Source: Candidatus Pacearchaeota archaeon (GTDB taxonomy: Archaea; Nanobdellota; Nanobdellia; Pacearchaeales; UBA284). From it: DNA of 54,794 bases. The DNA is taken from NCBI GenBank assembly GCA_025058615.1, contig JANXDM010000002.1, positions 1 to 54,794 of the forward strand, read 5' to 3'. Each line of letters starts with the position of its first letter. The stretch's first letter is position 1. Positions 40,135-48,565 of the stretch are shown piece by piece. Position numbers and translations under genes: made by a program. The notes under the pieces are model-generated. The model worked only from the letters and a program-made list of their open reading frames with translations, ran no database searches and was not told where the DNA came from.

Positions 40135-42315
40135 ATGGCAAAAGAATCCAGAATAGAAAAATACAAAAGATTGATCTGGAAACAAGAAAATATTAGAAAT
40201 ATTTGTACTTCCGCGCATATTCATCATGGGAAGACAGCAATGACTGATAACTTGCTTGCGGCTGCCGGCTTGATGGCAGCAAAATATGCAGGCGATCTAG
40301 AAAAAGGAATGATGACATGGCAACACGAAGACGAACAAACAAGACTTCTTACTGTGGATGCGGCAAACGTTAGTATGGTCCACACTTACAAGGGGGAAGA
40401 ATATCTAATAAACATGATCGATACCCCAGGACATGTAGATTTTTCTGGAAATGTTACACGGGCAATGCGCGCTGTAGATGGAACTATCGTTTTGGTTTGT
40501 GCTGTAGAAGGAATAATGCCACAAACAGAGACAGTAATAAGGCAAGCCATGCGCGAAAGAGTTAAGCCTGTACTTTTTATCAACAAATTTGACAGATTGA
40601 TAAAAGAATTAAAACTAACGCCAGAAAAGATGCAAGAAAGAATAGTGAAAATTATTCGAGACTTCAACAGACTAATAGAGAAATATGCAGAGGAAGAATA
40701 CAAAGAAAAATGGAGAGTAAGTATACAGGAAGGAAGCGTGGCTTTTGGTTCTGCCGTGGATAATTGGGCACTTAGTTTACCTTTCATGCAAAAGAGAGGA
40801 ATAACTTTTAAAGATATAGAAAAGATATACGAAATGAAGGAAGAAGAAAGGAAAGAATGGTGTTGGAATAACGCTCCTTTGTATGAGGTAATACTAGACA
40901 TGGTAATAAAACACATACCTTCTCCGATAGAAGCACAGAAATACAGAATACCAAAGATATGGCCTGGGGATCTTGAAAGCGAATTGGGGAAAGATTTGCT
41001 TTCTTGCAATCCTAAAGGAAAGGTGGCATTTATTATAACACGTGTAATTATAGATCCTAGAACAGGAAAAGAAATTTCTGTGGGAAGGCTTTTCTCTGGA
41101 ACATTGCGGGCCGGAATGGAAGTTTATTTAAATCAAGCAAAGACAAAGCAAAAAATCCATCAAGTCATGATTTATGATGGAATAAAAACAGAACCCCTTG
41201 ACGAAATACCTGCAGGAAATGTTCTTGCAATAGCGGGAGTTACCGGAAATGCCTCCGAAACAATAACCTTAGAGCCAGAAACTCCTTTTGAAGAAATGAG
41301 ACACATTTTCGAACCTGTTGTAACACAGGCAATAGAAGCGAAAAAACCTTCAGATTTGCCAAAGTTAATTCAAGTTTTGAAGCAAGTTTCTAAAGAAGAT
41401 CCAAGCATAAAGGTAGAAATTAATGAAGAAACGGGGCAGCACTTAATTTCTGGAATGGGAGAATTACATTTAGAAATTATAACTAATAGAATAAGAACAG
41501 AAAAAAATGTTGATGTAAAAACAAGTCCCCCTATAGTTGTTTATAGAGAAACAGTAAGTAGACCAAGCGGAGTTTTCGAAGGAAGATCCCCCAACAAGCA
41601 CAACATTTTTTATATGCAAGTCGAACCGCTCGAAGACAGTGTTTATGAAGCTATAAAGGCAAAAGAAATTCCGGAAGGAAAAATAAAGAAAAAAGATGAA
41701 AAGCTTTTCAAGACTTTAGTAAGCTTGGGAGTTCCTCATGAGGAAGCACACCAATACAAAGAAATTTATCGCGATTGTGTTTTTTGTGATAAAACGAGAG
41801 GAATAATCGCGATAGGGGAGGTTATTGAGATGGTTATGCAAGCGTTCGAGCAAGTCGTCGATCAGGGAGTCTTGGCAAGGGAGCCGTGTATGAAATTGAA
41901 AGTTTCTCTTATCGATTGCAAACTTCATGAGGATGCTATTCACAGGGGTCCGGCGCAAGTTATTCCTGCTGTAAGAGACGCTCTCAAAGCAGCAATAAAC
42001 GATGCAAAACCACTACTTTATGAACCACTTCAAGTTCTTCTTTTTGAAACTCCTCCAGAATTCATAGGAGAAATAACAAAATTGATCCAAAGCAAGAGGG
42101 GCCAGCTCTTAGGGACGGAGCAGGAAGAATATCAAGTACAAATAAAAGCGCAAATGCCTGTAAGCGAAATGATTGGTTTAAGTAATGCTCTAAGGAGCGC
42201 AACCGAAGGAAGGGCAACTTTTTACATAGTGGATCAACTTTTTGCTCCAGTTCCTCGTGAACTGCAAGACAAAATAATAAAACAAATAAGAGAGAGGAAA
42301 GGACTAAGCGATTAA
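40135..42315 (+). CDS. fusA: Translation elongation factor 2
   Basis: I start this at ATG 40135 (726 aa). TTG at 40129 is the only alternative. The five EF-2 domains are present, with G3 DTPGHVDF, G4 NKFDRL, and the domain IV loop IHRGPAQVIPAVR carrying the diphthamide His. The P-loop is AHIHHGKTAMTD, with His where most EF-2 proteins have Asp (AHVDHGKT). It catalyses ribosomal translocation. The upstream 216 bp hold TATA-like elements and a short direct repeat AGATACTT. The stop overlaps the end of the convergent ligase pseudogene. Confidence 0.97.
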   Translation: MAKESRIEKYKRLIWKQENIRNICTSAHIHHGKTAMTDNLLAAAGLMAAKYAGDLEKGMMTWQHEDEQTRLLTVDAANVSMVHTYKGEEYLINMIDTPGHVDFSGNVTRAMRAVDGTIVLVCAVEGIMPQTETVIRQAMRERVKPVLFINKFDRLIKELKLTPEKMQERIVKIIRDFNRLIEKYAEEEYKEKWRVSIQEGSVAFGSAVDNWALSLPFMQKRGITFKDIEKIYEMKEEERKEWCWNNAPLYEVILDMVIKHIPSPIEAQKYRIPKIWPGDLESELGKDLLSCNPKGKVAFIITRVIIDPRTGKEISVGRLFSGTLRAGMEVYLNQAKTKQKIHQVMIYDGIKTEPLDEIPAGNVLAIAGVTGNASETITLEPETPFEEMRHIFEPVVTQAIEAKKPSDLPKLIQVLKQVSKEDPSIKVEINEETGQHLISGMGELHLEIITNRIRTEKNVDVKTSPPIVVYRETVSRPSGVFEGRSPNKHNIFYMQVEPLEDSVYEAIKAKEIPEGKIKKKDEKLFKTLVSLGVPHEEAHQYKEIYRDCVFCDKTRGIIAIGEVIEMVMQAFEQVVDQGVLAREPCMKLKVSLIDCKLHEDAIHRGPAQVIPAVRDALKAAINDAKPLLYEPLQVLLFETPPEFIGEITKLIQSKRGQLLGTEQEEYQVQIKAQMPVSEMIGLSNALRSATEGRATFYIVDQLFAPVPRELQDKIIKQIRERKGLSD

Positions 42316-43195
42316 AAATTTTTACATTCTTCCGGTCTTTTGTCGAATCTGATTCTGAGAAAACTAGGAGCCCTTAGTTGTCTACCTCTTGTTATTTCTA
42401 GGTATTTCACTTCTACAACAATTTTTGGTTTTATCTAAGTTACTTCCTTTTCTTTTATTTTTTTAGTATCCTTCTTTTTCAAAGGAGAAACTCTTGTCCT
42501 GAGGGCTACCATTTCTTTTTTTAGTTTTTCTAGACTAGAAGAGACCCGAAACTATCTTTTCTTTTTGATTTTCCTTTCGTAAATCCTATTACTACGGCAT
42601 CAGTCGTTTTGAAATTTTTTATTTTCAACCATGAGAAAGACCTCTTTTGCTCGTAAGTTGAATTTATCTTTTTTGCAATTACACCTTCCAATCTCTCTTT
42701 TTTTATTTTTCTCCACAATTTTTTTCCGTCTTTTGCGTATGGGCAGAGTACTATAAAGGGAGAATTTTTAATAATACCTTCCAAAATCTTCTTTCTTTCT
42801 TTTACTGTTTTCTTTATTAAAGAAACACCGTTCAACTCGAGAATATCAAAAACAAAAAGAGTTGCTGGTAACTCCTTTGATCTTATTTCTATCAATGTTT
42901 TATTTTTCAATTGTTCTCTTTGTTGTAGGAAGTTGAAGTTTGGTTTTCCTTTTTTGTCCAAAATAATCAACTCCGCATCAAGAACGCATTTTCTTGCCAT
43001 CAAATTTTTGTGTATATTTTTCAGTTCAGGATATCTAGAAATTATGTTTTTCCCTCTCCGATTAATAAGTTTTATTTCTTTTTCGTTTTTGTATATTAGA
43101 ACTCTCGTTCCGTCTAGTTTTGGTTCGAAAATATATTCATTGCTGTTCAAGATATGCTTGTCCCCTATTTCAGCCAGCATTGGCTTGTAATTCAT
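42312..43195 (-). pseudogene. ligD: LigD-type ATP-dependent DNA ligase, truncated and decayed
   Basis: The intact frame 42530-43195 (221 aa) holds the whole adenylation domain: catalytic Lys in EPKLDGTR (about 25-32), INRRG, FVFDILELNG, LEGVIAKK and WLKIKN (motif V). It stops after SFGSLLV, where the OB fold begins. In another frame to 42312 the missing C-terminus is recognisable: SLEKLKKEMVALRTRVSPL, then EVT, a TAG stop where family members have Trp, then IKPKIVVEVKYLEIT and LRAPSFLRIRFDKRPEEC. About 25-30 OB residues are deleted. Ku and a THEP1-like NTPase precede it in the same operon. Confidence 0.8.
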
Positions 43196-43196
43196 T

Positions 43197-43691
43197 TTAC
43201 AATATTAGTTCTAGAATTTTTTTCTTTGTATCTTCAACTTTATTTTTCTCGAGCCACATGATAGTTCCTTTGTCTTTGTAAATTTTTATGTAATTTCTAT
43301 GCAAGGTGGCAACAACATTTTTTTCAGAATCGATAATTTTGGAAATCATTTCTTTGAAAGCATCGCTGAAAAATTCCATTTTTCCTATTTCATCTATAAT
43401 AAGAATTTCTGCTTTTTCTATACTCTTCTCTGTTTCCTTTACCATTTTGTTTATACCTTCGATGTTGACATGGTATTTTCCGATTTTCGGTCCCTTTCCG
43501 TTTGTCGATGCAAGGATTTCTTCTTTATTGCTTGCTATGTCTTTTATCAAGAAACCCCTTCTTCGGTTTTTTTCTCTTATTTCTGTTGTGACGACGCCGG
43601 CTATTTTTTTTCTTTCTTTTAAGTCATTTATCAAAGAAAGAATCAAAGTTGTTTTTCCACACCCCGGAAAACCTGTAACGAAAATTTTCAT
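43197..43691 (-). CDS. THEP1-family nucleoside-triphosphatase
   Basis: This 164-residue protein has Walker A GFPGCGKTT (about 7-15), Walker B ILIIDEIGKME (about 95-105), and the conserved AGVVTTEIRE and VVATLHRN of the DUF265/THEP1 NTPases, which hydrolyse NTPs with unknown physiological role. Its ATG overlaps the TGA of the extended Ku frame (ATGA) and its stop lies one base from the ligase start, so it sits in the middle of a Ku-NTPase-ligase operon. Confidence 0.85.
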   Translation of the reverse strand: MKIFVTGFPGCGKTTLILSLINDLKERKKIAGVVTTEIREKNRRRGFLIKDIASNKEEILASTNGKGPKIGKYHVNIEGINKMVKETEKSIEKAEILIIDEIGKMEFFSDAFKEMISKIIDSEKNVVATLHRNYIKIYKDKGTIMWLEKNKVEDTKKKILELIL

Positions 43692-43810
43692 TCTTTTTTT
43701 GGTTTTATACTTAGTCTTAATGCCTCTACTAGTTTTTCTGGCTTTGGCTTTTTTTGTTTTTGAACTTTTTTTCCAACGATTGTTTCCTTCAATTTTTTTT
43801 CGAATGTGTC
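43688..43810 (-). other. In-frame continuation of Ku after the TAA stop
   Basis: Directly after the Ku TAA the same frame runs for 39 further codons (DTFEKKLKETIVGKKVQKQ ... KPEKLVEALRLSIKPKKE) to a TGA that overlaps the next gene's ATG. Its composition and pattern match the Ku C-terminus (Y-x-D-x-Y..L..LI..K, then PK-x-V-x-x-L-x-x-S). Total with the core is 248 residues, the family length. Lys to stop is a single-base change (AAA to TAA). Confidence 0.7.
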
Positions 43811-44434
43811 TTAATATTTTTCTAGTTCAGGCTCTTTGGAAAGAACAGCCACGAGTTTTTTTGCAAGTTCGAATTCATCCTTTGTTATTTGTACTTTCTC
43901 TTCTAGCTCTTCCAATTCCATAGGTTTTATTTCGTAGGGATAGTATAAAGTAGTGAGAAGAAGCCCTTTTCTGTATGGTCTTACAAGAACAATATATTCT
44001 TTTTGGTGCAAAATCATTCTGGCGAATGCAACTCTTGCCGTAGCGCTGAGGACTTCTCTGAAAAGCCAATAAGCTTTTTCTTTCTTTTTTTCTGGGACAA
44101 CATAATAATTATTATGAAAAAGAATAGGATCAAACCTATCGAACGTCGTGACTCCGATGATCTCGATTTGTTCGGCCTTGTTGGGTTTTATCTTTTCTAT
44201 TTCTTCTTTGGTGAAAACTTTCCACTTTCCTTTTTCTATCTCTATTCCGTGCTTTACGTCCTGCCAAATAACTTCTTTCCTACATTTTGGACAATAACGT
44301 CTATATCGCAACGGCGTATTACATCTACCACAAAGCAAACGAAAACTAAACTGCTTCGGATGAGTAGCGCTATAGAGTTTTACTAGTATGTTAACTAAAC
44401 CGAAATTTAAGCTTCCCTTCCATACGGCTTTCAT
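43811..44434 (-). CDS. ku: Ku DNA-end-binding protein (bacterial-type NHEJ), C-terminus cut by an in-frame stop
   Basis: The protein opens with the Ku hallmark MKAVWKGSLNFGLVNILVKLYSA, continues with a zinc-ribbon-like pair CGRC..CPKC (about 35-52), YYVVPEKKKEKAYWLFREVL and a LVRPYRKGLLLTTLYYPYEI segment. This is the homodimeric Ku core that rings DNA ends and recruits LigD. It ends at residue 207, about 40 short of the usual length, at a TAA after which homology continues in frame. The core ring may still fold. It heads an operon with a THEP1-like NTPase and a LigD-type ligase. Confidence 0.85.
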   Translation of the reverse strand: MKAVWKGSLNFGLVNILVKLYSATHPKQFSFRLLCGRCNTPLRYRRYCPKCRKEVIWQDVKHGIEIEKGKWKVFTKEEIEKIKPNKAEQIEIIGVTTFDRFDPILFHNNYYVVPEKKKEKAYWLFREVLSATARVAFARMILHQKEYIVLVRPYRKGLLLTTLYYPYEIKPMELEELEEKVQITKDEFELAKKLVAVLSKEPELEKY

Positions 44435-44525
44435 TTTTTAGAAAAAGAAAACATATTTTTTAACTTTATTCTTAGAAAAATCTTTTAAAATATGCACGGT
44501 TTTTAAATATTAAAAAGAGTAAAAA

Positions 44526-45071
44526 ATGATTGTTGGAATAGCAGGAACAATAGGTGCTGGTAAAGATACCATAGCTAATTTTTTTGTAAAGAATTATAAT
44601 TTCAAAAAAATTGTTATGAGTAATTTTCTGCGCGAAATAGAGAAGCATAGGAGAGTCAAGCCGACGAGAGCAAACTTGAGAAAACTTCAATTAGAATTGA
44701 GAAAAAAATATGGTGAAGAGATTTTAATGGAGATGCTTCTTTCCAAAATTGTAGAAAAAAATCTAAAGAGGGTGGTTATTTCTGGAATAAGAACCCTTGC
44801 CGAGATAAAATTTTTAAAAAAGAAACTAAACGCCAAAATTATTTTTGTTGATGCAAAGCCAGAAGTAAGATTTTTAAGAATCAAAAAGAGAGGTCGTATT
44901 GGAGATCCAAAAACTTATGAACAATTTCTGCACGAGGACGCAATAGAGAATGCGATGTTTTCTTTGAAAAAAGTAAAAAAGTTTGCAGATTTTGTAATAG
45001 ACAATTCTTTTGATGTTAAAAATATGGAAAGGCAAATTAGAAGGATTGCTAAAAAAATGAAACTAAAGTAA
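44526..45071 (+). CDS. P-loop nucleotide kinase-like ATPase (UPF0200/dephospho-CoA kinase-like)
   Basis: The 181-residue protein begins with Walker A AGTIGAGKDT (about 6-15), followed by a lid region rich in Arg and Lys and VVISGIRTLAEIKFL, IIFVDAKPEVRFLRIKKRGR. The pattern fits small NMP/dephospho-CoA kinase-like ATPases (AAA_18, UPF0200). The substrate cannot be inferred. It diverges from Ku across a 91-bp AT-rich gap. Confidence 0.7.
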   Translation: MIVGIAGTIGAGKDTIANFFVKNYNFKKIVMSNFLREIEKHRRVKPTRANLRKLQLELRKKYGEEILMEMLLSKIVEKNLKRVVISGIRTLAEIKFLKKKLNAKIIFVDAKPEVRFLRIKKRGRIGDPKTYEQFLHEDAIENAMFSLKKVKKFADFVIDNSFDVKNMERQIRRIAKKMKLK

Positions 45072-45141
45072 GGATTAGTTTTGTGCTATCCAAGAATTGG
45101 CTTTCAAAAACTTTAAAAAGTTTTATTTTTTCATTTTTTTG

Positions 45142-45687
45142 ATGGCAACAACAAACTTGAAAATCCAAAATATTGTGGCAACTACTTCTCTGGGTGTAAA
45201 AGTTCCGTTGGTTAAACTTCTTCGAAGTCATTCGAATACAGAATATAATCCAGAACAATTTCCCGGTCTTGTTTTGAGGATCAAAAAACCAAAATCTGCG
45301 GTTCTTGTTTTTAGCTCTGGTAATTTAGTATGCACTGGGACAAAAAATACAGCTCAAGTCAACGAAGTCATTAGACAAGTAATAAACCAATTGCGTAAAA
45401 TAGGAGTAAAAGTAAAAGAAAAACCTAAAATTACTGTTCAGAACATAGTAGCTTCTGGCTCTACCAATTTGGTTCTTAATTTAAACAAGCTTGCTTTGAT
45501 GCTGGAAAATACAGAATACGAGCCAGAACAATTTCCAGGTCTTGTTTACAAATTAGATAAACCAAATGCTACTTTTCTTCTTTTCAGCAACGGAAAACTT
45601 GTATGTACAGGAACAAAGAACAGGAAACAATTAGACGAAGCAATGAAACAATTGGTTGTAAATGTTAAGGCAGCAATGAGTAAGTAA
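45142..45687 (+). CDS. tbp: TATA-box-binding protein
   Basis: I start this at ATG 45142 (181 aa), 27 bp after TATA-like CTTTAAAAAG. The longer frame would start before it. Two direct repeats of about 90 residues are plain: IQNIVATTSLG..YNPEQFPGLVLRI..VFSSGNLVCTGTKN and VQNIVASGSTN..YEPEQFPGLVYKL..LFSNGKLVCTGTKN. This is the saddle-shaped general transcription factor that binds the TATA boxes noted throughout the window. A 6-bp hairpin follows the stop. Confidence 0.98.
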   Translation: MATTNLKIQNIVATTSLGVKVPLVKLLRSHSNTEYNPEQFPGLVLRIKKPKSAVLVFSSGNLVCTGTKNTAQVNEVIRQVINQLRKIGVKVKEKPKITVQNIVASGSTNLVLNLNKLALMLENTEYEPEQFPGLVYKLDKPNATFLLFSNGKLVCTGTKNRKQLDEAMKQLVVNVKAAMSK

Positions 45688-45702
45688 GGTTTAGTCAACC
45701 TT
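45686..45702 (+). terminator. Short hairpin at the tbp stop codon
   Basis: AAGGTT and AACCTT form a 6-bp stem with a 5-nt loop, starting inside the TAA stop codon. T-rich sequence (TTTTCACTTTT) follows about 30 bp later. It may help termination. The sequence CCTTTCGAG overlapping its 3' side recurs in the ftsZ 3' region. Confidence 0.35.
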
Positions 45703-45823
45703 TCGAGCCTGTCTTCTGACTTTTCACTTTTAAAGTATCAAATAAATAAATAATTTTTTTGGATATATTCAAAAACAATAAAAAATATAAATCTATTTTC
45801 TTTTTTTATGAAAAAAGAGAAAA

Positions 45824-47830
45824 ATGACTAGCCAAGAAGATTTACTTTTGGAGGCAAAGGAATTTTTTGAATATTACAAAGAGGAAATAGGAAGAGCTGC
45901 AAAAAAAGGAAAGAAAGCAATTCAAGTTTCTTTTCACGATATAGCAACTTTTTCTCACGAACTCGCAGAATACATTTTAAACAAGCCTGAGGAAGCGATA
46001 GCTTTGATGGAACTCGCTTTAGAAGAATTAGGTCTTCTTACGTCTCCAAGGATAAGGCTTACTGATTTACCGGAATCACAAATCCTAAAAATCAGAGAAA
46101 TAAGGGCAAAACATTTGAATCAACTTCTTGTTATTGAAGGAATTGTAAGACAAGCATCTGAAGTCAGGCCGCAGGTTACGAATGCGAAGTTTGAATGCCC
46201 TACTTGTGGAACAGTAATTTCTGTCTTACAGCTAGAAAAAAAATTTCGTGAACCTTCTAGATGTTCGTGTGGAAGAAAAACCGGTTTTAAGCTATTGAGC
46301 AAAGAACTTGTTGACGCACAGAGAATTGTAATAGAAGAAAGCCCGGAAAGTCTGAGCGGAGGCGAACAGCCGAGACGTATAAACGTATTCTTGAAAGAGG
46401 ATCTTGTTGAACCTAAGATGGAAGAACACACCAATCCTGGTTCTAGAGTTAGAGTAATAGGTATACTCAAAGAATTGCCCGTTCCTTTAGTTGGAGGAGG
46501 CATCTCTACAAGATTTGACTTTATAATAGAAGCAAATAATATACTTCCTTTAGAGGAGACTTATGAAGAGTTGGAGATTACAGAAGAAGAGGAACAACAA
46601 ATTAAAGAACTGGCGGCAGATCCAGAAATTTATAAAAAACTTGCTGCAAGCATCGCTCCTAGTGTTTTTGGTTATGAGGAAATAAAGCTGGCAATAGCAT
46701 TGCAACTTTTGGGCGGAGTTAGAAAAAGAAAAAGCGATGGAACTTATAGTAGAGGGGACATTCACATACTTCTTGTTGGAGATCCCGGAACAGCAAAAAG
46801 TGTAATACTTAAGTTTGTTGCTAGCGTTGCTCCAAAAGGACGATACATAGTCGGAAAGGCAGCAACGCAGGCAGGAATTACTGCAACAGTGGTGAGAGAC
46901 GAGTTCTTGCGGGGCTGGGCTCTGGAGGCTGGGGCGATGGTTCTTGCCAACAAAGGAATCGCTTGTATTGATGAAATGGAAAAAATGACAGAACAAGATA
47001 GAAGCGCAATGCACGAAGCAATGGAACAACAAACAGTAACAATAAGCAAAGCAAATATTCAGGCAACTTTGCGGGCAGAAACTGCCGTTCTTGGAGCAGC
47101 CAATCCAAAATTTGGAAGATTTGACCCTTATCAACCTGTAGCACAACAAATAGAAATGTCTCCTACTCTAATAAACAGATTCGATTTGATTTTTATGCTG
47201 AAGGATATACCAGAAAAATTGAGAGACGAAGCAATAGCAACTCATGTGTTGCGAGAGCATCAAGGTCAAGGAGCTAAGATGGGAATACCTAAGGATCTTC
47301 TCCAGAAATATATTGCATATGCAAGACAAAAAGTTTTTCCACAATTAACAGAACAAGCAATAGAAGAAATAAAAAGATTTTACGTTGAACTGAGAAACCT
47401 GCCGAGTGTTTCTGAAGATTTGATAAGACCGATACCGATAAGTGCAAGACAACTGGAAGCATTAATAAGATTGAGCGAGGCTTCTGCGAGAGCACGATTG
47501 AGTAAAAAAGTTACTCGTGAAGATGCGAGGAGAGCAATACAAATAATGCAGTTTTATTTGTTGCAAGTTGGGATAGATAAAGAAACTGGTAGTATAGATA
47601 TTGATAAGATTGTTACAGGAATTCCGGCCAGCGAAAGGAGCAAGATTGTTCTTGTTAGAGATGTTATTATAAAACTTGAAAATAGATTGGGAAAGTTAAT
47701 CCCGATTCAAGAAGTGGTAGAAGAATTAAAAGAAAAAATTCCTATCGAAGAATTGGAAGATATTATAGACAAGCTGAAACGTTCCGGGGATATTTTCGAG
47801 CCCAAAAAAGGATTTTTGCAAAGAGTTTGA
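45824..47830 (+). CDS. mcm: Replicative DNA helicase MCM
   Basis: At 668 residues it has archaeal MCM length. An N-terminal domain with zinc finger CPTCGTVIS..CSCGRK (about 126-150) and an OB fold precede the AAA+ domain with Walker A GDPGTAKS (about 319-326), Walker B CIDEMEKM, sensor 1 AANPKFGRF and arginine finger SPTLINRFDLIF. A winged helix closes the C-terminus (GDIFEPKKGFLQRV). It unwinds DNA at the fork. It is followed after 20 bp by an RPA-like gene, so the two are probably co-transcribed. Confidence 0.98.
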   Translation: MTSQEDLLLEAKEFFEYYKEEIGRAAKKGKKAIQVSFHDIATFSHELAEYILNKPEEAIALMELALEELGLLTSPRIRLTDLPESQILKIREIRAKHLNQLLVIEGIVRQASEVRPQVTNAKFECPTCGTVISVLQLEKKFREPSRCSCGRKTGFKLLSKELVDAQRIVIEESPESLSGGEQPRRINVFLKEDLVEPKMEEHTNPGSRVRVIGILKELPVPLVGGGISTRFDFIIEANNILPLEETYEELEITEEEEQQIKELAADPEIYKKLAASIAPSVFGYEEIKLAIALQLLGGVRKRKSDGTYSRGDIHILLVGDPGTAKSVILKFVASVAPKGRYIVGKAATQAGITATVVRDEFLRGWALEAGAMVLANKGIACIDEMEKMTEQDRSAMHEAMEQQTVTISKANIQATLRAETAVLGAANPKFGRFDPYQPVAQQIEMSPTLINRFDLIFMLKDIPEKLRDEAIATHVLREHQGQGAKMGIPKDLLQKYIAYARQKVFPQLTEQAIEEIKRFYVELRNLPSVSEDLIRPIPISARQLEALIRLSEASARARLSKKVTREDARRAIQIMQFYLLQVGIDKETGSIDIDKIVTGIPASERSKIVLVRDVIIKLENRLGKLIPIQEVVEELKEKIPIEELEDIIDKLKRSGDIFEPKKGFLQRV

Positions 47831-47850
47831 AGAATTAAATTTTTTAAAAA

Positions 47851-48489
47851 ATGCAAGAAGAATTCAGAAAGAGATTTACAGCTTATAAGCTTAGTATAGG
47901 AATGCTGTTAGAAGGAAAGCCTATTTTCGAAAATGGAAAATTCAAAACACTTATTTTTAATAACAAAGAAATTTATCGTGTCAACATCATTGCTACAGTA
48001 ATAGATAAATTTATCAGCGAAGAGAAACCTTATATAGCTTTAACAATAGACGATAACACAGGGGTAGTTCGCGTCAAGGCTTTTGCCGATGATGTAGTTT
48101 TACTTAAAAATATAGAAATTGGAGACACAATATTAGTAATAGGTTTGTTAAGATATTTCGGAGAAGAACTCTATATTTTACCAGAAATAGTAAAAGTTTT
48201 GGATCCAAAATGGCTACTGGCTAGAAGGTTGGAGTTGATGGAAGAATATAAAACGCTTTATGAAGAGACAAAAAAATTTGAAAGAATGATAAAAGAAACA
48301 TCGAAAGAAAGCCTGAGAGAAAAACTACTTGAAATGATTGCAAAAGCAGAACCACAAGGCGGAATAAGTATAGAGCAACTAATTTTGATGTCGGAAGAAC
48401 CTCCAGAACAGATAAATAGAGAGATAGAAACTTTGCTCGAAGAGGGGGTAATCTTTGAGTCCAAGCCAGGTTTTGTTAGAATTCTGTAG
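47851..48489 (+). CDS. RPA32-like single-stranded-DNA-binding protein
   Basis: The 212-residue protein has an N-terminal OB fold (about 35-130; YRVNIIATVIDKFISEEKPYIALTIDDNTGVVRV in part, DTILVIGLLRYFGEELYILPEIV in part) and a C-terminal winged helix (ISIEQLILMSEEPPEQI, EEGVIFESKPGFVRIL). This layout fits RPA2-like proteins that protect single-stranded DNA. The operon with mcm supports a replication role. No zinc motif is present. Confidence 0.75.
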   Translation: MQEEFRKRFTAYKLSIGMLLEGKPIFENGKFKTLIFNNKEIYRVNIIATVIDKFISEEKPYIALTIDDNTGVVRVKAFADDVVLLKNIEIGDTILVIGLLRYFGEELYILPEIVKVLDPKWLLARRLELMEEYKTLYEETKKFERMIKETSKESLREKLLEMIAKAEPQGGISIEQLILMSEEPPEQINREIETLLEEGVIFESKPGFVRIL

Positions 48490-48512
48490 TCTTATTAATT
48501 GTAGCTTCATTG

Positions 48513-48546
48513 TAGCTTTAAATTACAAGCTAAATCTTTAAAAATC
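48513..48546 (+). promoter_or_regulatory. Inverted repeat and TATA box upstream of the L10e gene
   Basis: TAGCTT (48513-48518) and AAGCTA (48527-48532) form an inverted repeat with an 8-bp spacer, and TAGCTT also occurs at 48502-48507. The TATA element CTTTAAAAATC (48536-48546) follows within 4 bp and lies 25 bp before the ATG. A regulator bound to the repeat would sit at the BRE position. Terminator function for the upstream gene is an alternative. Confidence 0.4.
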
Positions 48547-48565
48547 TTTGGAGTTTGAAGATTTT

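Noticed and set aside
45097-45141. Extended TBP N-terminus
   Set aside because: The extra residues come from the promoter region, and family members start at MATT-like sequence.
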